A stretch of 64,000 nucleotides of DNA, from assembly GCF_900105805.1 (NCBI RefSeq), contig NZ_LT629788.1, positions 4,092,001 to 4,156,000 on the forward strand, written 5' to 3'. Position numbers and translations under genes: made by a program. Within the stretch, counting starts at the first letter, position 1. Each line of letters starts with the position of its first letter. Below are positions 35,777 through 44,437 of the stretch, one piece after another. This DNA comes from Pseudomonas moraviensis (GTDB lineage: Bacteria; Pseudomonadota; Gammaproteobacteria; Pseudomonadales; Pseudomonadaceae). The notes beneath the pieces are model-generated. The model was not told where the DNA came from. It saw only the letters and a list, made by a program, of their open reading frames with translations, and did not search any database.

Positions 35777-37768
35777 ATGAGCCCAAAAACACCTCGAAAG
35801 CCCCCCGCGGCCACATCGCACCCGCCGGAATCCGCCGCTCTCCCGCCACGCCAGCTCGATGGCGTTTCACCCGCCCTCTTCCCCACACCCGGGCTTGTCG
35901 ATCCCACGTCGCCGGCGGATGCAATGGGCGTGCAAATCGTCGCGCCCCGTTTACAGCCACCCGCCGTCGAAATCTTTCGGATGCCGACACGGGGCACCCA
36001 GGCGCCTCAAGCCAATAGTCCGGTCCATGACTACTGGCTGTCCGACGCTTTTGTGCACGGAATGAACCCTGCGGACGCTGACGGATTTCGCTGGATCGTC
36101 GGCAGAAGATTTGTCGATGTCGAAATTGACGGCGCAATCAAGACCACCCACGTTGACCGGGATGAGTCCGGCGTCTGGCGCAGCAAGCGCTTGACCGAAC
36201 GCACCGCCTCCGGCCCGCGCCTTTATAAAAACGCCGACAGCCCGACCTGGCGCCTGACCGAACAACCGGTGCCGCAGCGGGCCGGGGTGACCGTGAGCGC
36301 ACAGCCCGATGCCGCCCCTGTTGCCAAGCGCCCGCGTTTGACCTCAATGACCACGCCTATCGATGAAAGCCGTTACCGCGCTTCGCAGCGTTCGCCGGAT
36401 GCCCAGGGCTACTACGAAATGCAACCGGTTCTGAGGTCGAACGAAGACGGCATCCAGTTTGCTTTCAGGGATTCTTTCGGCAACCTCAGGCGGGTCGATC
36501 CTCCAGAGGGCGGTTTCAACGCACCTCCCTCGCACCTCAAGCAGTGGACCGATCTGGAAATCTGGCAACTGTATGGGCTGCAAGGCCGGGACATCACGCG
36601 GTTTCGTGTCGAAGCCGAGGCCGCAGGCACACCCCCACAGTGGGCAGATCCGGTGAGCACGGAAAATCCGGCCACCGACTTGCTGCGTGACGCTTTGCGC
36701 TGGCTGCATCCGGGCTTGAGCCTGGCAGAGCGCGAAGCCGTTCTGCAGTCCTACAACCTGCTGCCGGATCAACTGACGCGTTTGCAGCAGGAGATGAAAA
36801 AGCAACTGGCGATTCCTGCATGGGCCCAGGCACACAAGCGGCTGCTGGACGACGTCGACAATCCGCACCGCCTCGATCAGTTGGCCAAGGATGCGGTTGA
36901 ACAGCTGAACCTCAAGCGCAATGCCCGCCACGACTGGTATCACGCCGAAAACTTTCTGACCCCCGAGCTACGCGAAGCGCTGCTCAAGCGACTCGGCTAT
37001 CTGCGCAACAAGAACAACTGCCTGTACCGCACCGATATCCCGGCGCTGTTTCGCGGTGACGAGCGCACCCCTTTCGAATTGGCAAACGACGGCACCATGC
37101 TGCCGCGCTACCACCATGAGCCCGGCGCCACCACGCACAAGCCGATCAGCGCAACGTTCAGCCTCAAAGAAGCGCAGGTGTATGCCAGCGCGCCCGATCC
37201 CGAGTACCTGCGTTTCAACAGTCAGATGCATAAGTACCCGGGGCGGGATGCCGCAGACAGCAGCTCGGACAGTGACGCAAGTGATTCTTCGAGCAGTTCG
37301 TCTTCCGACTGGTCTGACCCGGCCAGCCCCGTGACATGGGATCCCGAGCGCGGTTATCGATCCACGCGCACGCGCCAGACGGAGATGTTCCTCTACGCCC
37401 TCGACACCCGGAACCTGGAAGTCGTCCCCCACGAAGAAAACATGATGTTCAATGCCACAGCGCGCGACACGCCGCCGACCTGGTTCCCCAGCGACGATTT
37501 CGAGGGGCTGATTTCGGTCACCCGCAGCGGTCTCGATGCCGAGCGCATCTGGCTGCTCAACAGTGCCCAGACCAAAGGCGCCAGGGTGATGGACATCAAG
37601 GACATGGCCGGCAACAGCGCCGAGCGGATCGAAGCGGCTACCCATGCCGGGCATGCCAACAAGTTCGAATACGATCGATTGATCGACAAGGCCGAAGCGG
37701 CCGCTCTGCCGATAGTCAGGCTGTCGGGCAACAGGAACGAGTCCGGGCACGACATCGTCTGGTCCTGA
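35777..37768 (+). CDS. Putative ADP-ribosyltransferase toxin, paralogue 1
   Basis: 663 residues. A proline-rich, probably disordered N-terminus (1-85) is followed by a region shared with the gene at 41430 (about 205-355, including DAQGYY, RRVDPPEGG, VEAEAAG and SYNLLPDQLTRLQQEM). The C-terminal domain (about 410-640) has the order of cholera-toxin/pierisin-type ADP-ribosyltransferases: NCLYRTD (Arg418) then TMLPR; ISATFSLKEAQ (Ser458-Ala-Thr460, in place of STS); FLYALDTRNLEVV; and DDFEGLISV (Glu576) then GLDAERIW. A Ser/Asp-rich stretch (about 492-515) interrupts the domain. No signal peptide is seen. The ribosome site is weak. The enzymatic call rests on motifs only. Confidence 0.6.
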   Translation: MSPKTPRKPPAATSHPPESAALPPRQLDGVSPALFPTPGLVDPTSPADAMGVQIVAPRLQPPAVEIFRMPTRGTQAPQANSPVHDYWLSDAFVHGMNPADADGFRWIVGRRFVDVEIDGAIKTTHVDRDESGVWRSKRLTERTASGPRLYKNADSPTWRLTEQPVPQRAGVTVSAQPDAAPVAKRPRLTSMTTPIDESRYRASQRSPDAQGYYEMQPVLRSNEDGIQFAFRDSFGNLRRVDPPEGGFNAPPSHLKQWTDLEIWQLYGLQGRDITRFRVEAEAAGTPPQWADPVSTENPATDLLRDALRWLHPGLSLAEREAVLQSYNLLPDQLTRLQQEMKKQLAIPAWAQAHKRLLDDVDNPHRLDQLAKDAVEQLNLKRNARHDWYHAENFLTPELREALLKRLGYLRNKNNCLYRTDIPALFRGDERTPFELANDGTMLPRYHHEPGATTHKPISATFSLKEAQVYASAPDPEYLRFNSQMHKYPGRDAADSSSDSDASDSSSSSSSDWSDPASPVTWDPERGYRSTRTRQTEMFLYALDTRNLEVVPHEENMMFNATARDTPPTWFPSDDFEGLISVTRSGLDAERIWLLNSAQTKGARVMDIKDMAGNSAERIEAATHAGHANKFEYDRLIDKAEAAALPIVRLSGNRNESGHDIVWS

Positions 37769-37837
37769 AACGCAGATGACACAGGCAACACCGGTAAGGA
37801 AACCGGCTGTTCAAACACACCATTAAAGGATTAAGAC

Positions 37838-40800
37838 GTGTCGAAACTCATCGTACCCTCCGCGCACATTGCCAACGTGCGCCTGCTTCAGGTCACGCCG
37901 ATCGATGCCTCGGCCAATGTCCATGCGCCCTCGACAGGCAATCTCCATCATTTGCCTTCACCCGCTCTCGAAAACAACGCTGATGCCACCCACCGGCAAA
38001 GCCTCAGGTCTCTCGACAAGTATTACGGCCCATTGCGCATCGGCGAGTTCACGACCAGTCGGGTCGAACTGCAGGCATTGGGCGCCACGGTCAACGGGCA
38101 ACCCGTCAGCCCGGCCAATACCGATATGAAAAATGCCGATCAGGCCTTTCTGGATGGCCTTAATTTCGAAGCGGCAAAAGTCGAAGCCCGACTGCAGTCG
38201 GTCGACATTCCGGACAGCGCCGTGCCTGCCATGCTGTTTTTTGAAATCGCCTGCAAACGCTCCATCGATGCCGGGCCGTTGTTCATCAGCGATACGCCCA
38301 TCGGTACCGGGAGCACGATGGAGCGCCTCAACCAGCTCGGCAAAGCCGCGCAAAAACTGGGCATCCATCGGGCCGATTCGTTCGAAAACACCCCCGGCTG
38401 GGTTAACAGGAACAAAAGCTATTTGATGAGCGGTGCAGGCGTCGGCTTGCAAGCCTTCGGCATTTACAGCGGCTACATGGCCATGGCCGACGCAATCAGA
38501 AAGGGTGACAAGCTGGAAGCGATCTTCCAGGGCGGATCCATCGCAGCGGAACTGGGCTCGCTGATCATCGAGCAGGGCCTGACCAAAACCGGCGAGGCAA
38601 TGCTCACCAACGGCGGCAAACTCTTCAAATATTTCCCGCTGACGTCGGTGGGCAAATACATGAGCCGCGGGGCCGGGATGTTCGCCAGCGCGATCACGCT
38701 GCCCTTCGATATCATCGACGCCGTCAAATCGTTCAACGCCGCCGCGGCCACATCCGGCAAAGAGGCCCAGGATCACTACGTCAGCGGTGCCATGAGTGTC
38801 GCCGGTGCGGGGATCAGCCTGGTGCTGGGCGTCGCCGCCCTGGCCGGTTTTGGCAGCGTTGCAGGGCCCGTCGGCCTCGTCGCTGCGGCATTGTTGATCG
38901 CCGGCTCAATGATCTACCAGGCTGCACGAGTGGTTGACGATATCGACGACTACATCGAGCTGACCGCCCATGAACGCCTGCGCTCGGGCTGGTTCGCCTT
39001 CACTGGCAAGGAGCTGGACACCGAGGTAATGGATCGCTTCAAGCTGTCCAAAGGCTATCGCGACCATGAGAAACAGCTCGAACTGTCAGCCAAGGACATG
39101 CTGGAGGGCGCGTACAAAAATTCCATCGAACATGTGGTGAACGGCGCCTTCCGCGCCGAATTACAGGCGGTCGAGCTATGGCGTTACGTCTGGGACGAAA
39201 GCACCGGGGAGAAACCGTTCAAGCTCGACAATCAGGCAGTGATCGTCGGCGCAGACGATGTGATCGATGCCCGCGATGGCTTGCCGGATCTCAAGGGCAA
39301 GGTCAGCGGCAGCGCGGGTGAAGGCAAAGGCGTGTTCTGGCGCATGGGCGATGGCAATGATCGCGTCGTCGGCGTCAAGGCGCAGCCCAACCTGTTCACC
39401 TACCGCGACGGCCACAAGGCCCTCACCGGCGGCGACAAGAACGATGCCTTCTATCACGAAATCACCGCCCGAGAACTGGATCGCTCGGGCAAACCGGCCC
39501 ATGTCAACGTGCTGGACGGCGGAGGCGGCGCTGATACGGTGGCGTTCGAAGGCAGTCGCCCGACCAGTGACACGCGCCACGTCGGGCATGACATCAATCT
39601 GCAGACCGGCAAAGTGATGCTGCGCGGCCTGGATCCGCAGGCCGAAGGGATCGAAGTCGCCCACCTGACCTCTTTCGAGAATGTCTCGACCCTGCGCAAG
39701 GGCACCAGTCACGTCACGGGTACGGCCGACGCCAATCAGATTTCTGCCAACGGATACGACCGCGTCAAGGCCGGCGACGGCAATGACACCATCGCTATCT
39801 TCGGCACCGAATGTCGGGTCGACGGTGGCCATGGCGAGGATCGTTACTACATCGCCAACACCAACGCGCGGACGACAATCATCGAGGAGGCTGAACATTC
39901 GAGCGTGGTCGAGTTCGGCTGGGCGCGGGCGGTCATTCAGCGCTGGCAGCTCATCGGCACTTCACTGGTGATCACCTCGTTGCGCGGCAACGATGGCTGC
40001 GACCCCGACCATGTGCTGACTCTGGAAAACGTCTATCAAATGGTCGACGGCCAACGCCAACTGAAAAACGCCCGATGGCTGTTCCGCACTCAGGACGAAT
40101 ATGAACTGCTGGCGCTGCTCCCGGCTCGACCTGGTGAAGCAGCGAGTCAGGACATCGAGGTCGCTGTGACCGTCAACGGTCGACCGGCACCTGCCCCGGC
40201 CATCGTCAATGGCGGCACGGTGACGATCACCCCTCAGGGCTTGCACCGACACTTCGTTGCACGCACGGATCGTCGGGTCGAGTTCGTTGCAGCGACTGCT
40301 GCCGCTGCCACGGCCAGCACGGTTTACCTTGACTTCAAGGCCAGCGAAATCGTCGACGCGGTGCTCAGCTACCAGGTCGAAGTGCGTAACGGCGTTTCGG
40401 GCAATACCCACCTGATCTACAAAGACATTTGCCTGTCGCTTCTGCTGCCCTCCAAAGCAGTACTGTTCAAGGGCGTGATAACGACCATCGCCGCGGCCAC
40501 GGGCTACAGCGGCCGCAACAGCCTGAAAGTCACCACCCCGTTGCTGGCGCAAGACATCGTGCTGGTCATGCAGGATGAAGTCTCGTACCGCCTGCAGGTG
40601 CCCGTGCTGGACTACGAAGAGGACGCCAGAAATCCCGGTACGCGGGTGTCCAGCACGCGCAGCTGGCTGAAAAGGCGCAATGGCAACTACCTGTTTGTCC
40701 AGCCCCTGGTCAGCGAAAAACCGGTGCTGACTGCGCAAGCGAGCAAAGTGGTCATCGAGCTACGCACGCACACAGGCATCTACGTACTCGAGGGCCAGAG

Positions 40801-41320
40801 CGCGACGTACGACGTTTACCTGGCCAGCAACTGCATCGTGCGCCTGTCCACCCCGGGCGCCGCGGCGAAAACGGCGAATGCGTCAACGTGGAATCTGTTC
40901 ACTCGCACGCTGAGCGAAACCGTCAAACGTGACGATATCCAGCTTGAGGACAATCGCTTGCGCATTGCCAGCGTCACCATCGAACTGCCGGATATCGAGG
41001 ATGACACGCCTGTGGAATCCATCAGCGTGGTGACCTCCGCCGGCCATATCTATGAAGTCTCGCTGCTGTTTGAAGTGTTGCAGCTGTACGTCATCAATGC
41101 CCGCAGCTACGCCAGCGTCGACGCACTGGTGGCCGACATCGAGCAGCACAGACAGCGCAACGAACTGGCGGCACGAGTTTACGTAACCGACATCGGTTAC
41201 CAGCCCGACACCGAGGGTACGCTGACTTACAACTCGATCAGAAAAAGCTGGAGCCTGACGACCGATCCGCAGAAACACTTGAACCTCGACGATCTTTTCA
41301 TCCCCATCAGCGGAACCTGA
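37838..41320 (+). CDS. Large pore/translocation-like protein with RTX-type repeats
   Basis: 1160 residues from a GTG with AAAGGA 7 bases upstream. Residues about 195-215 and 228-250 are amphipathic or hydrophobic, and about 315-365 form a Gly/Ala-rich hydrophobic hairpin (SVAGAGISLVLGVAALAGFG then LVAAALLIAGSMIYQ) followed by DDIDDYIELTAHERLRSGW. This arrangement recalls the TcdA/TcdB and Mcf/FitD pore region. Residues about 500-670 carry RTX-like Ca-binding units (GDGNDRVVG, LTGGDKNDAF, LDGGGGADTV, AGDGNDTIAI, VDGGHGEDRY). The remaining ~490 residues look beta-rich and match nothing I know. Neither a signal peptide nor a type I secretion gene is nearby. It lies 69 bases after the first ART-like gene. 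Confidence 0.5.
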   Translation: MSKLIVPSAHIANVRLLQVTPIDASANVHAPSTGNLHHLPSPALENNADATHRQSLRSLDKYYGPLRIGEFTTSRVELQALGATVNGQPVSPANTDMKNADQAFLDGLNFEAAKVEARLQSVDIPDSAVPAMLFFEIACKRSIDAGPLFISDTPIGTGSTMERLNQLGKAAQKLGIHRADSFENTPGWVNRNKSYLMSGAGVGLQAFGIYSGYMAMADAIRKGDKLEAIFQGGSIAAELGSLIIEQGLTKTGEAMLTNGGKLFKYFPLTSVGKYMSRGAGMFASAITLPFDIIDAVKSFNAAAATSGKEAQDHYVSGAMSVAGAGISLVLGVAALAGFGSVAGPVGLVAAALLIAGSMIYQAARVVDDIDDYIELTAHERLRSGWFAFTGKELDTEVMDRFKLSKGYRDHEKQLELSAKDMLEGAYKNSIEHVVNGAFRAELQAVELWRYVWDESTGEKPFKLDNQAVIVGADDVIDARDGLPDLKGKVSGSAGEGKGVFWRMGDGNDRVVGVKAQPNLFTYRDGHKALTGGDKNDAFYHEITARELDRSGKPAHVNVLDGGGGADTVAFEGSRPTSDTRHVGHDINLQTGKVMLRGLDPQAEGIEVAHLTSFENVSTLRKGTSHVTGTADANQISANGYDRVKAGDGNDTIAIFGTECRVDGGHGEDRYYIANTNARTTIIEEAEHSSVVEFGWARAVIQRWQLIGTSLVITSLRGNDGCDPDHVLTLENVYQMVDGQRQLKNARWLFRTQDEYELLALLPARPGEAASQDIEVAVTVNGRPAPAPAIVNGGTVTITPQGLHRHFVARTDRRVEFVAATAAAATASTVYLDFKASEIVDAVLSYQVEVRNGVSGNTHLIYKDICLSLLLPSKAVLFKGVITTIAAATGYSGRNSLKVTTPLLAQDIVLVMQDEVSYRLQVPVLDYEEDARNPGTRVSSTRSWLKRRNGNYLFVQPLVSEKPVLTAQASKVVIELRTHTGIYVLEGQSATYDVYLASNCIVRLSTPGAAAKTANASTWNLFTRTLSETVKRDDIQLEDNRLRIASVTIELPDIEDDTPVESISVVTSAGHIYEVSLLFEVLQLYVINARSYASVDALVADIEQHRQRNELAARVYVTDIGYQPDTEGTLTYNSIRKSWSLTTDPQKHLNLDDLFIPISGT

Positions 41321-41429
41321 CCGCGACCGCTCCAGATTCAACAACGTGCCAGTTCCGGCTCCGATGCCCGGACTGGCACCCGCTCACCACGGCCCATGGA
41401 GGGCCGACTCGCAAAAAAAGGATTTTCCC

Positions 41430-43403
41430 ATGCGACAAAAACCTGGGGGCGTACGCCCTTCATTGACACCAGATGCATCGACTTCAACATCCCGCCCCTC
41501 TCATCCTGAGCGCACGATGGATCTGGACTTGCACTTGCCCGTGCGCATGAGGCCGGACGATCCGGACTGGTTGCCCGGACCTGTCACTGGCCATCCTCAC
41601 AGCAGTCTTGCAAAAACAGAGCCTGGCATGACAATTACGCAGATTCCGCAAACGCAGGCACTTCAACGTCGAGCGGCGGCATCACCCCTGGAGCCCTATT
41701 TGCAGAGGATTGATGAGACGTTGAGTCACAATGCCGACGGGTTGAAGGCCTACAAGGGTCGCACGTTCGCCGACATCGCCAACGATGACTTGGCAGCTTC
41801 CGGACTGACAGTGATGGTGGCGTTTCACGATCTGATGAAGGCCTGGCGCGCCAGATTGCCGAGCGAGCGGGTTCCTTCAGGGCCTGCTCTCTATCGCGTG
41901 AACGACAGTAATGTCTGGAGTCTGAAGAAGCCGCTCGAGTACTACGACCCCATGCAGTACGCCTCGTCTTATACCGCGGATGCGCGGGGCTACTACTCGG
42001 TTCGCGAACACCGGGCGATTGAGCACACTGGCCCGTATGGCAAGTGGCATGAATTCACAGTAGTGAAACGAGAGGCAGGTTTCGCCCTGGCGGATGAGAA
42101 TGGACGCTTGATTCGGGTTGATCCGAACGAGGCACGGGGCGATGCATCTGTCCCGCTGAAACTTGCGCATTGGAGCGATGGTGATATCTGGAGCGTATAC
42201 CGCCTTGAGGGCGCACAGGCGCTGGTATTCCGAATCGAAGCAGAAGCCTTGGGAAGAGCGCCCGACTGGGCTACGCGCTTCAACGAGCCGGATACTCACA
42301 AGTTTCTGAGCGACTCATTCAGATGGTCATATCCACACAGGTCCGAGACGGAACGTGCGCACATTCTGCGCAGCTACAACTTGAGCATGGCTCAGCAAAA
42401 ACGTCTGCGACAAGACATGGAGCATGGGCGATTCCCCGATTGGGCCGAACAGCACAAACGCCTGACCGAGAATCCGCTGGATGACACCCGCTTTGCGCAG
42501 ATTGCAGAAGAGATGCAACCTCTCGTTCTGAGAATGAGAGAGGAAGGCGAGAGCTCTGAGTTCGACTCACATCCCGTAGAGCAGCGCTATGAAGAAAACT
42601 TCCTGAAAAGTTATCTGGAGCATGCAGGCTACAAGAGAAACAAGCATGGCTACCTTTACCGAACAGACATCCCGGCCATGTTCCGTGCTGACTTGCGCAC
42701 GCCTTTTGAACTGGCTCGAGACAAACGCCTGGTGAAATTGCGGGGCAATCCTTCCGACTCCACGACCAAATCGGCTTTCAGCGCGACATTCGGCGCGGCC
42801 GATGGCTTGAGCTACATGGGATTTGATTACTACTCCAACCCAAGGCACTACAACAGTCAGGCCAATCGTTATCCGGGGCATTTCTCCGACAGTGATTCGT
42901 CGAGTGGAAATCGACACAGTTCAGCCAACGATTCCGAGACTTCGTTTGAAATGGACAACTCGCGTGACTATCCATTGCTCCGTCGCAAGCAAACGCTAGG
43001 TTTCCTGTACGTCATCGACACTCGGGGTATCGAGGTGGTGCCACGAGTGGAAAACATCTATCTGAACAACAAGGATTTCGACGGCGATACCCTCGAAGGC
43101 CGGATATCAATGCCGACGCGAGGTATCAGTGCAGAGAGGATATGGCTGGTGAGTTCGGACTTGAGCCAGGCGGCCAGAGTCGAAGATATCTTGCGCAAAG
43201 CCGGGAACTCCGCTGAGGCTATCGAGAAAGCCACATGGGCAGGCACCGACGGGGCCGATTACATGCGCCATGGTGCCACTGCTTATGACCATTTGATCAA
43301 TCGAATAGCCCGCTCCGGCGGTGTCGTCTTGAAGTTGCCAAAAGGCGAAAACACCTACTCCAACGATGTGACCTGGCCAGTGCCCGAACATTATCGAGCC
43401 TGA
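41430..43403 (+). CDS. Putative ADP-ribosyltransferase toxin, paralogue 2
   Basis: 657 residues from the ATG at 41430, which has AAAGGA 8 bases upstream; a GTG at 41346 is in frame but has no such site. It is a divergent paralogue of the gene at 35777: DARGYYSV, RLIRVDPNEA, RIEAEALG, RSYNLSMAQQKRLRQDME and the ART-like end match throughout. Motifs are GYLYRTDIPAMFRAD (Arg411), FSATFGAADG (Ser451-Ala-Thr453), FLYVIDTRGIEVV and TLEGRISMP (Glu556) then GISAERIW. The residue two before Glu is Thr here and Asp in paralogue 1, unlike the usual Gln/Glu. An acidic Ser-rich stretch (about 486-510) sits at the same place. Base use is AT-richer than in its neighbours. Confidence 0.6.
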   Translation: MRQKPGGVRPSLTPDASTSTSRPSHPERTMDLDLHLPVRMRPDDPDWLPGPVTGHPHSSLAKTEPGMTITQIPQTQALQRRAAASPLEPYLQRIDETLSHNADGLKAYKGRTFADIANDDLAASGLTVMVAFHDLMKAWRARLPSERVPSGPALYRVNDSNVWSLKKPLEYYDPMQYASSYTADARGYYSVREHRAIEHTGPYGKWHEFTVVKREAGFALADENGRLIRVDPNEARGDASVPLKLAHWSDGDIWSVYRLEGAQALVFRIEAEALGRAPDWATRFNEPDTHKFLSDSFRWSYPHRSETERAHILRSYNLSMAQQKRLRQDMEHGRFPDWAEQHKRLTENPLDDTRFAQIAEEMQPLVLRMREEGESSEFDSHPVEQRYEENFLKSYLEHAGYKRNKHGYLYRTDIPAMFRADLRTPFELARDKRLVKLRGNPSDSTTKSAFSATFGAADGLSYMGFDYYSNPRHYNSQANRYPGHFSDSDSSSGNRHSSANDSETSFEMDNSRDYPLLRRKQTLGFLYVIDTRGIEVVPRVENIYLNNKDFDGDTLEGRISMPTRGISAERIWLVSSDLSQAARVEDILRKAGNSAEAIEKATWAGTDGADYMRHGATAYDHLINRIARSGGVVLKLPKGENTYSNDVTWPVPEHYRA

Positions 43404-43404
43404 C

Positions 43405-43446
43405 AAAAGGCGCCATTCATTTAAAAATGAATGGCGCCTTTTTTAT
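43405..43446. terminator. Strong bidirectional terminator
   Basis: AAAAGGCGCCATTCATTT and AAATGAATGGCGCCTTTT form a long perfect stem with a very short loop. T-runs are present for both strands. It separates the toxin-like genes from the convergent small genes. Confidence 0.92.
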
Positions 43447-44024
43447 CAAGTAACCGCTGAACGCTCGTCGATGACCTTGATCACAAATATCGCAGGTTTG
43501 TTATTGAAGGCGTTATGCCCAGTGCTGTTGGGATCGACCGCGAGGAATGTGCTCATTCCGCTGCTTATATGACGATACAAGGGCCTGTCATGAGGCTCGC
43601 CGATCAGCTCGAGCCAGGCAGGGCCGGATTTGAAATGACTGAAGCTGGCCTTTGAAACACCGGTAGTGCTGATTGAAAAGTACTGCTCTGGGGCACTGGT
43701 GCTGGCCAACAGATTATGAGTCTTGTCCTCCAGGAATAACCGCGCGCCATCGAACATTCCCGCCAGTACCACACTGATGAGATATTCGTCCCCTTTGGGG
43801 ACAAATTTCAGCAACAGTGGTGTGTCGTCTTCATGGTCGGCCAGGGTTATGAAACTGGACACGCGTGAATCTGCGAGTCCTACTTCGGCCTCCAGTTTCT
43901 CGGCTCTGGTTATCCGCAGGTTGCGCAGAGCCTGTTGCAGACGTTGTTGATTGAGCACTACCGGCCGACCATCAAGATAAAGATGCGCGGTGAATGTCTG
44001 GTTGTTTATGTTTGCTAAAGCCAT
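43446..44024 (-). CDS. Unknown protein, 192 aa, convergent to the toxin-like locus
   Basis: 192 residues (MALANINNQTFTAHLYLDG). The stop overlaps the edge of the shared terminator. CAGGTGGG precedes the ATG. By inspection it is beta-rich and soluble, with no signal peptide, membrane segment or recognised motif; ISTTGVSKASFSHFKSG and KPAIFVIKVID are typical stretches. It lies about 70 bases after a 76-residue gene on the same strand, so the two may be cotranscribed. A partner or immunity role for the neighbouring toxin-like genes is conceivable from position only. Confidence 0.65.
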   Translation of the reverse strand: MALANINNQTFTAHLYLDGRPVVLNQQRLQQALRNLRITRAEKLEAEVGLADSRVSSFITLADHEDDTPLLLKFVPKGDEYLISVVLAGMFDGARLFLEDKTHNLLASTSAPEQYFSISTTGVSKASFSHFKSGPAWLELIGEPHDRPLYRHISSGMSTFLAVDPNSTGHNAFNNKPAIFVIKVIDERSAVT

Positions 44025-44093
44025 GGTTGCCCACCTGTAAACACCTGCCGTCTGGTAACCGCAACGGCAGGCAATGCTGAAAAAGGGAAATGA

Positions 44094-44324
44094 TCAGACC
44101 GCCGTCGCAGTCACGACGGTAGTTGCTGATGCAGACATCCGCGGCACTTCGCCGACAGGAACTTTTTCAGATTTTCTTTTACGGCGGGCTATCACCATCA
44201 GGTCCGCATAAGTTGATGCCGCGTCAACCACGTGCCTGACGTTATGATCCGTCTCGGCATGTTTCAAAATATACTTGCCGGAAATATCATCCCAAAATGC
44301 CCATTCATCTTCATATACAGTCAT
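44094..44324 (-). CDS. Unknown small protein, 76 aa
   Basis: 76 residues starting MTVYEDEWAFWDDISGKYIL, with AAGGA 6 bases before the ATG. It has an acidic, aromatic N-terminus (WAFWDD), a basic middle (ARRKRKSEK) and a Thr/Val/Ala tail. No family is recognised. The good ribosome site, the AT-richer base use like the neighbouring gene and the short spacing make a two-gene unit with the 192-residue protein likely. Confidence 0.55.
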   Translation of the reverse strand: MTVYEDEWAFWDDISGKYILKHAETDHNVRHVVDAASTYADLMVIARRKRKSEKVPVGEVPRMSASATTVVTATAV

Positions 44325-44437
44325 GATTCGTCCTTATTTTTATTCAAATATCCCGCTTCCTGCGGGTCACCTGAAATTATGATAAAGACCGAACCAATAC
44401 AATGCTGGCAGGCGCCCTGAGTTGATTCAGAGTGCAA

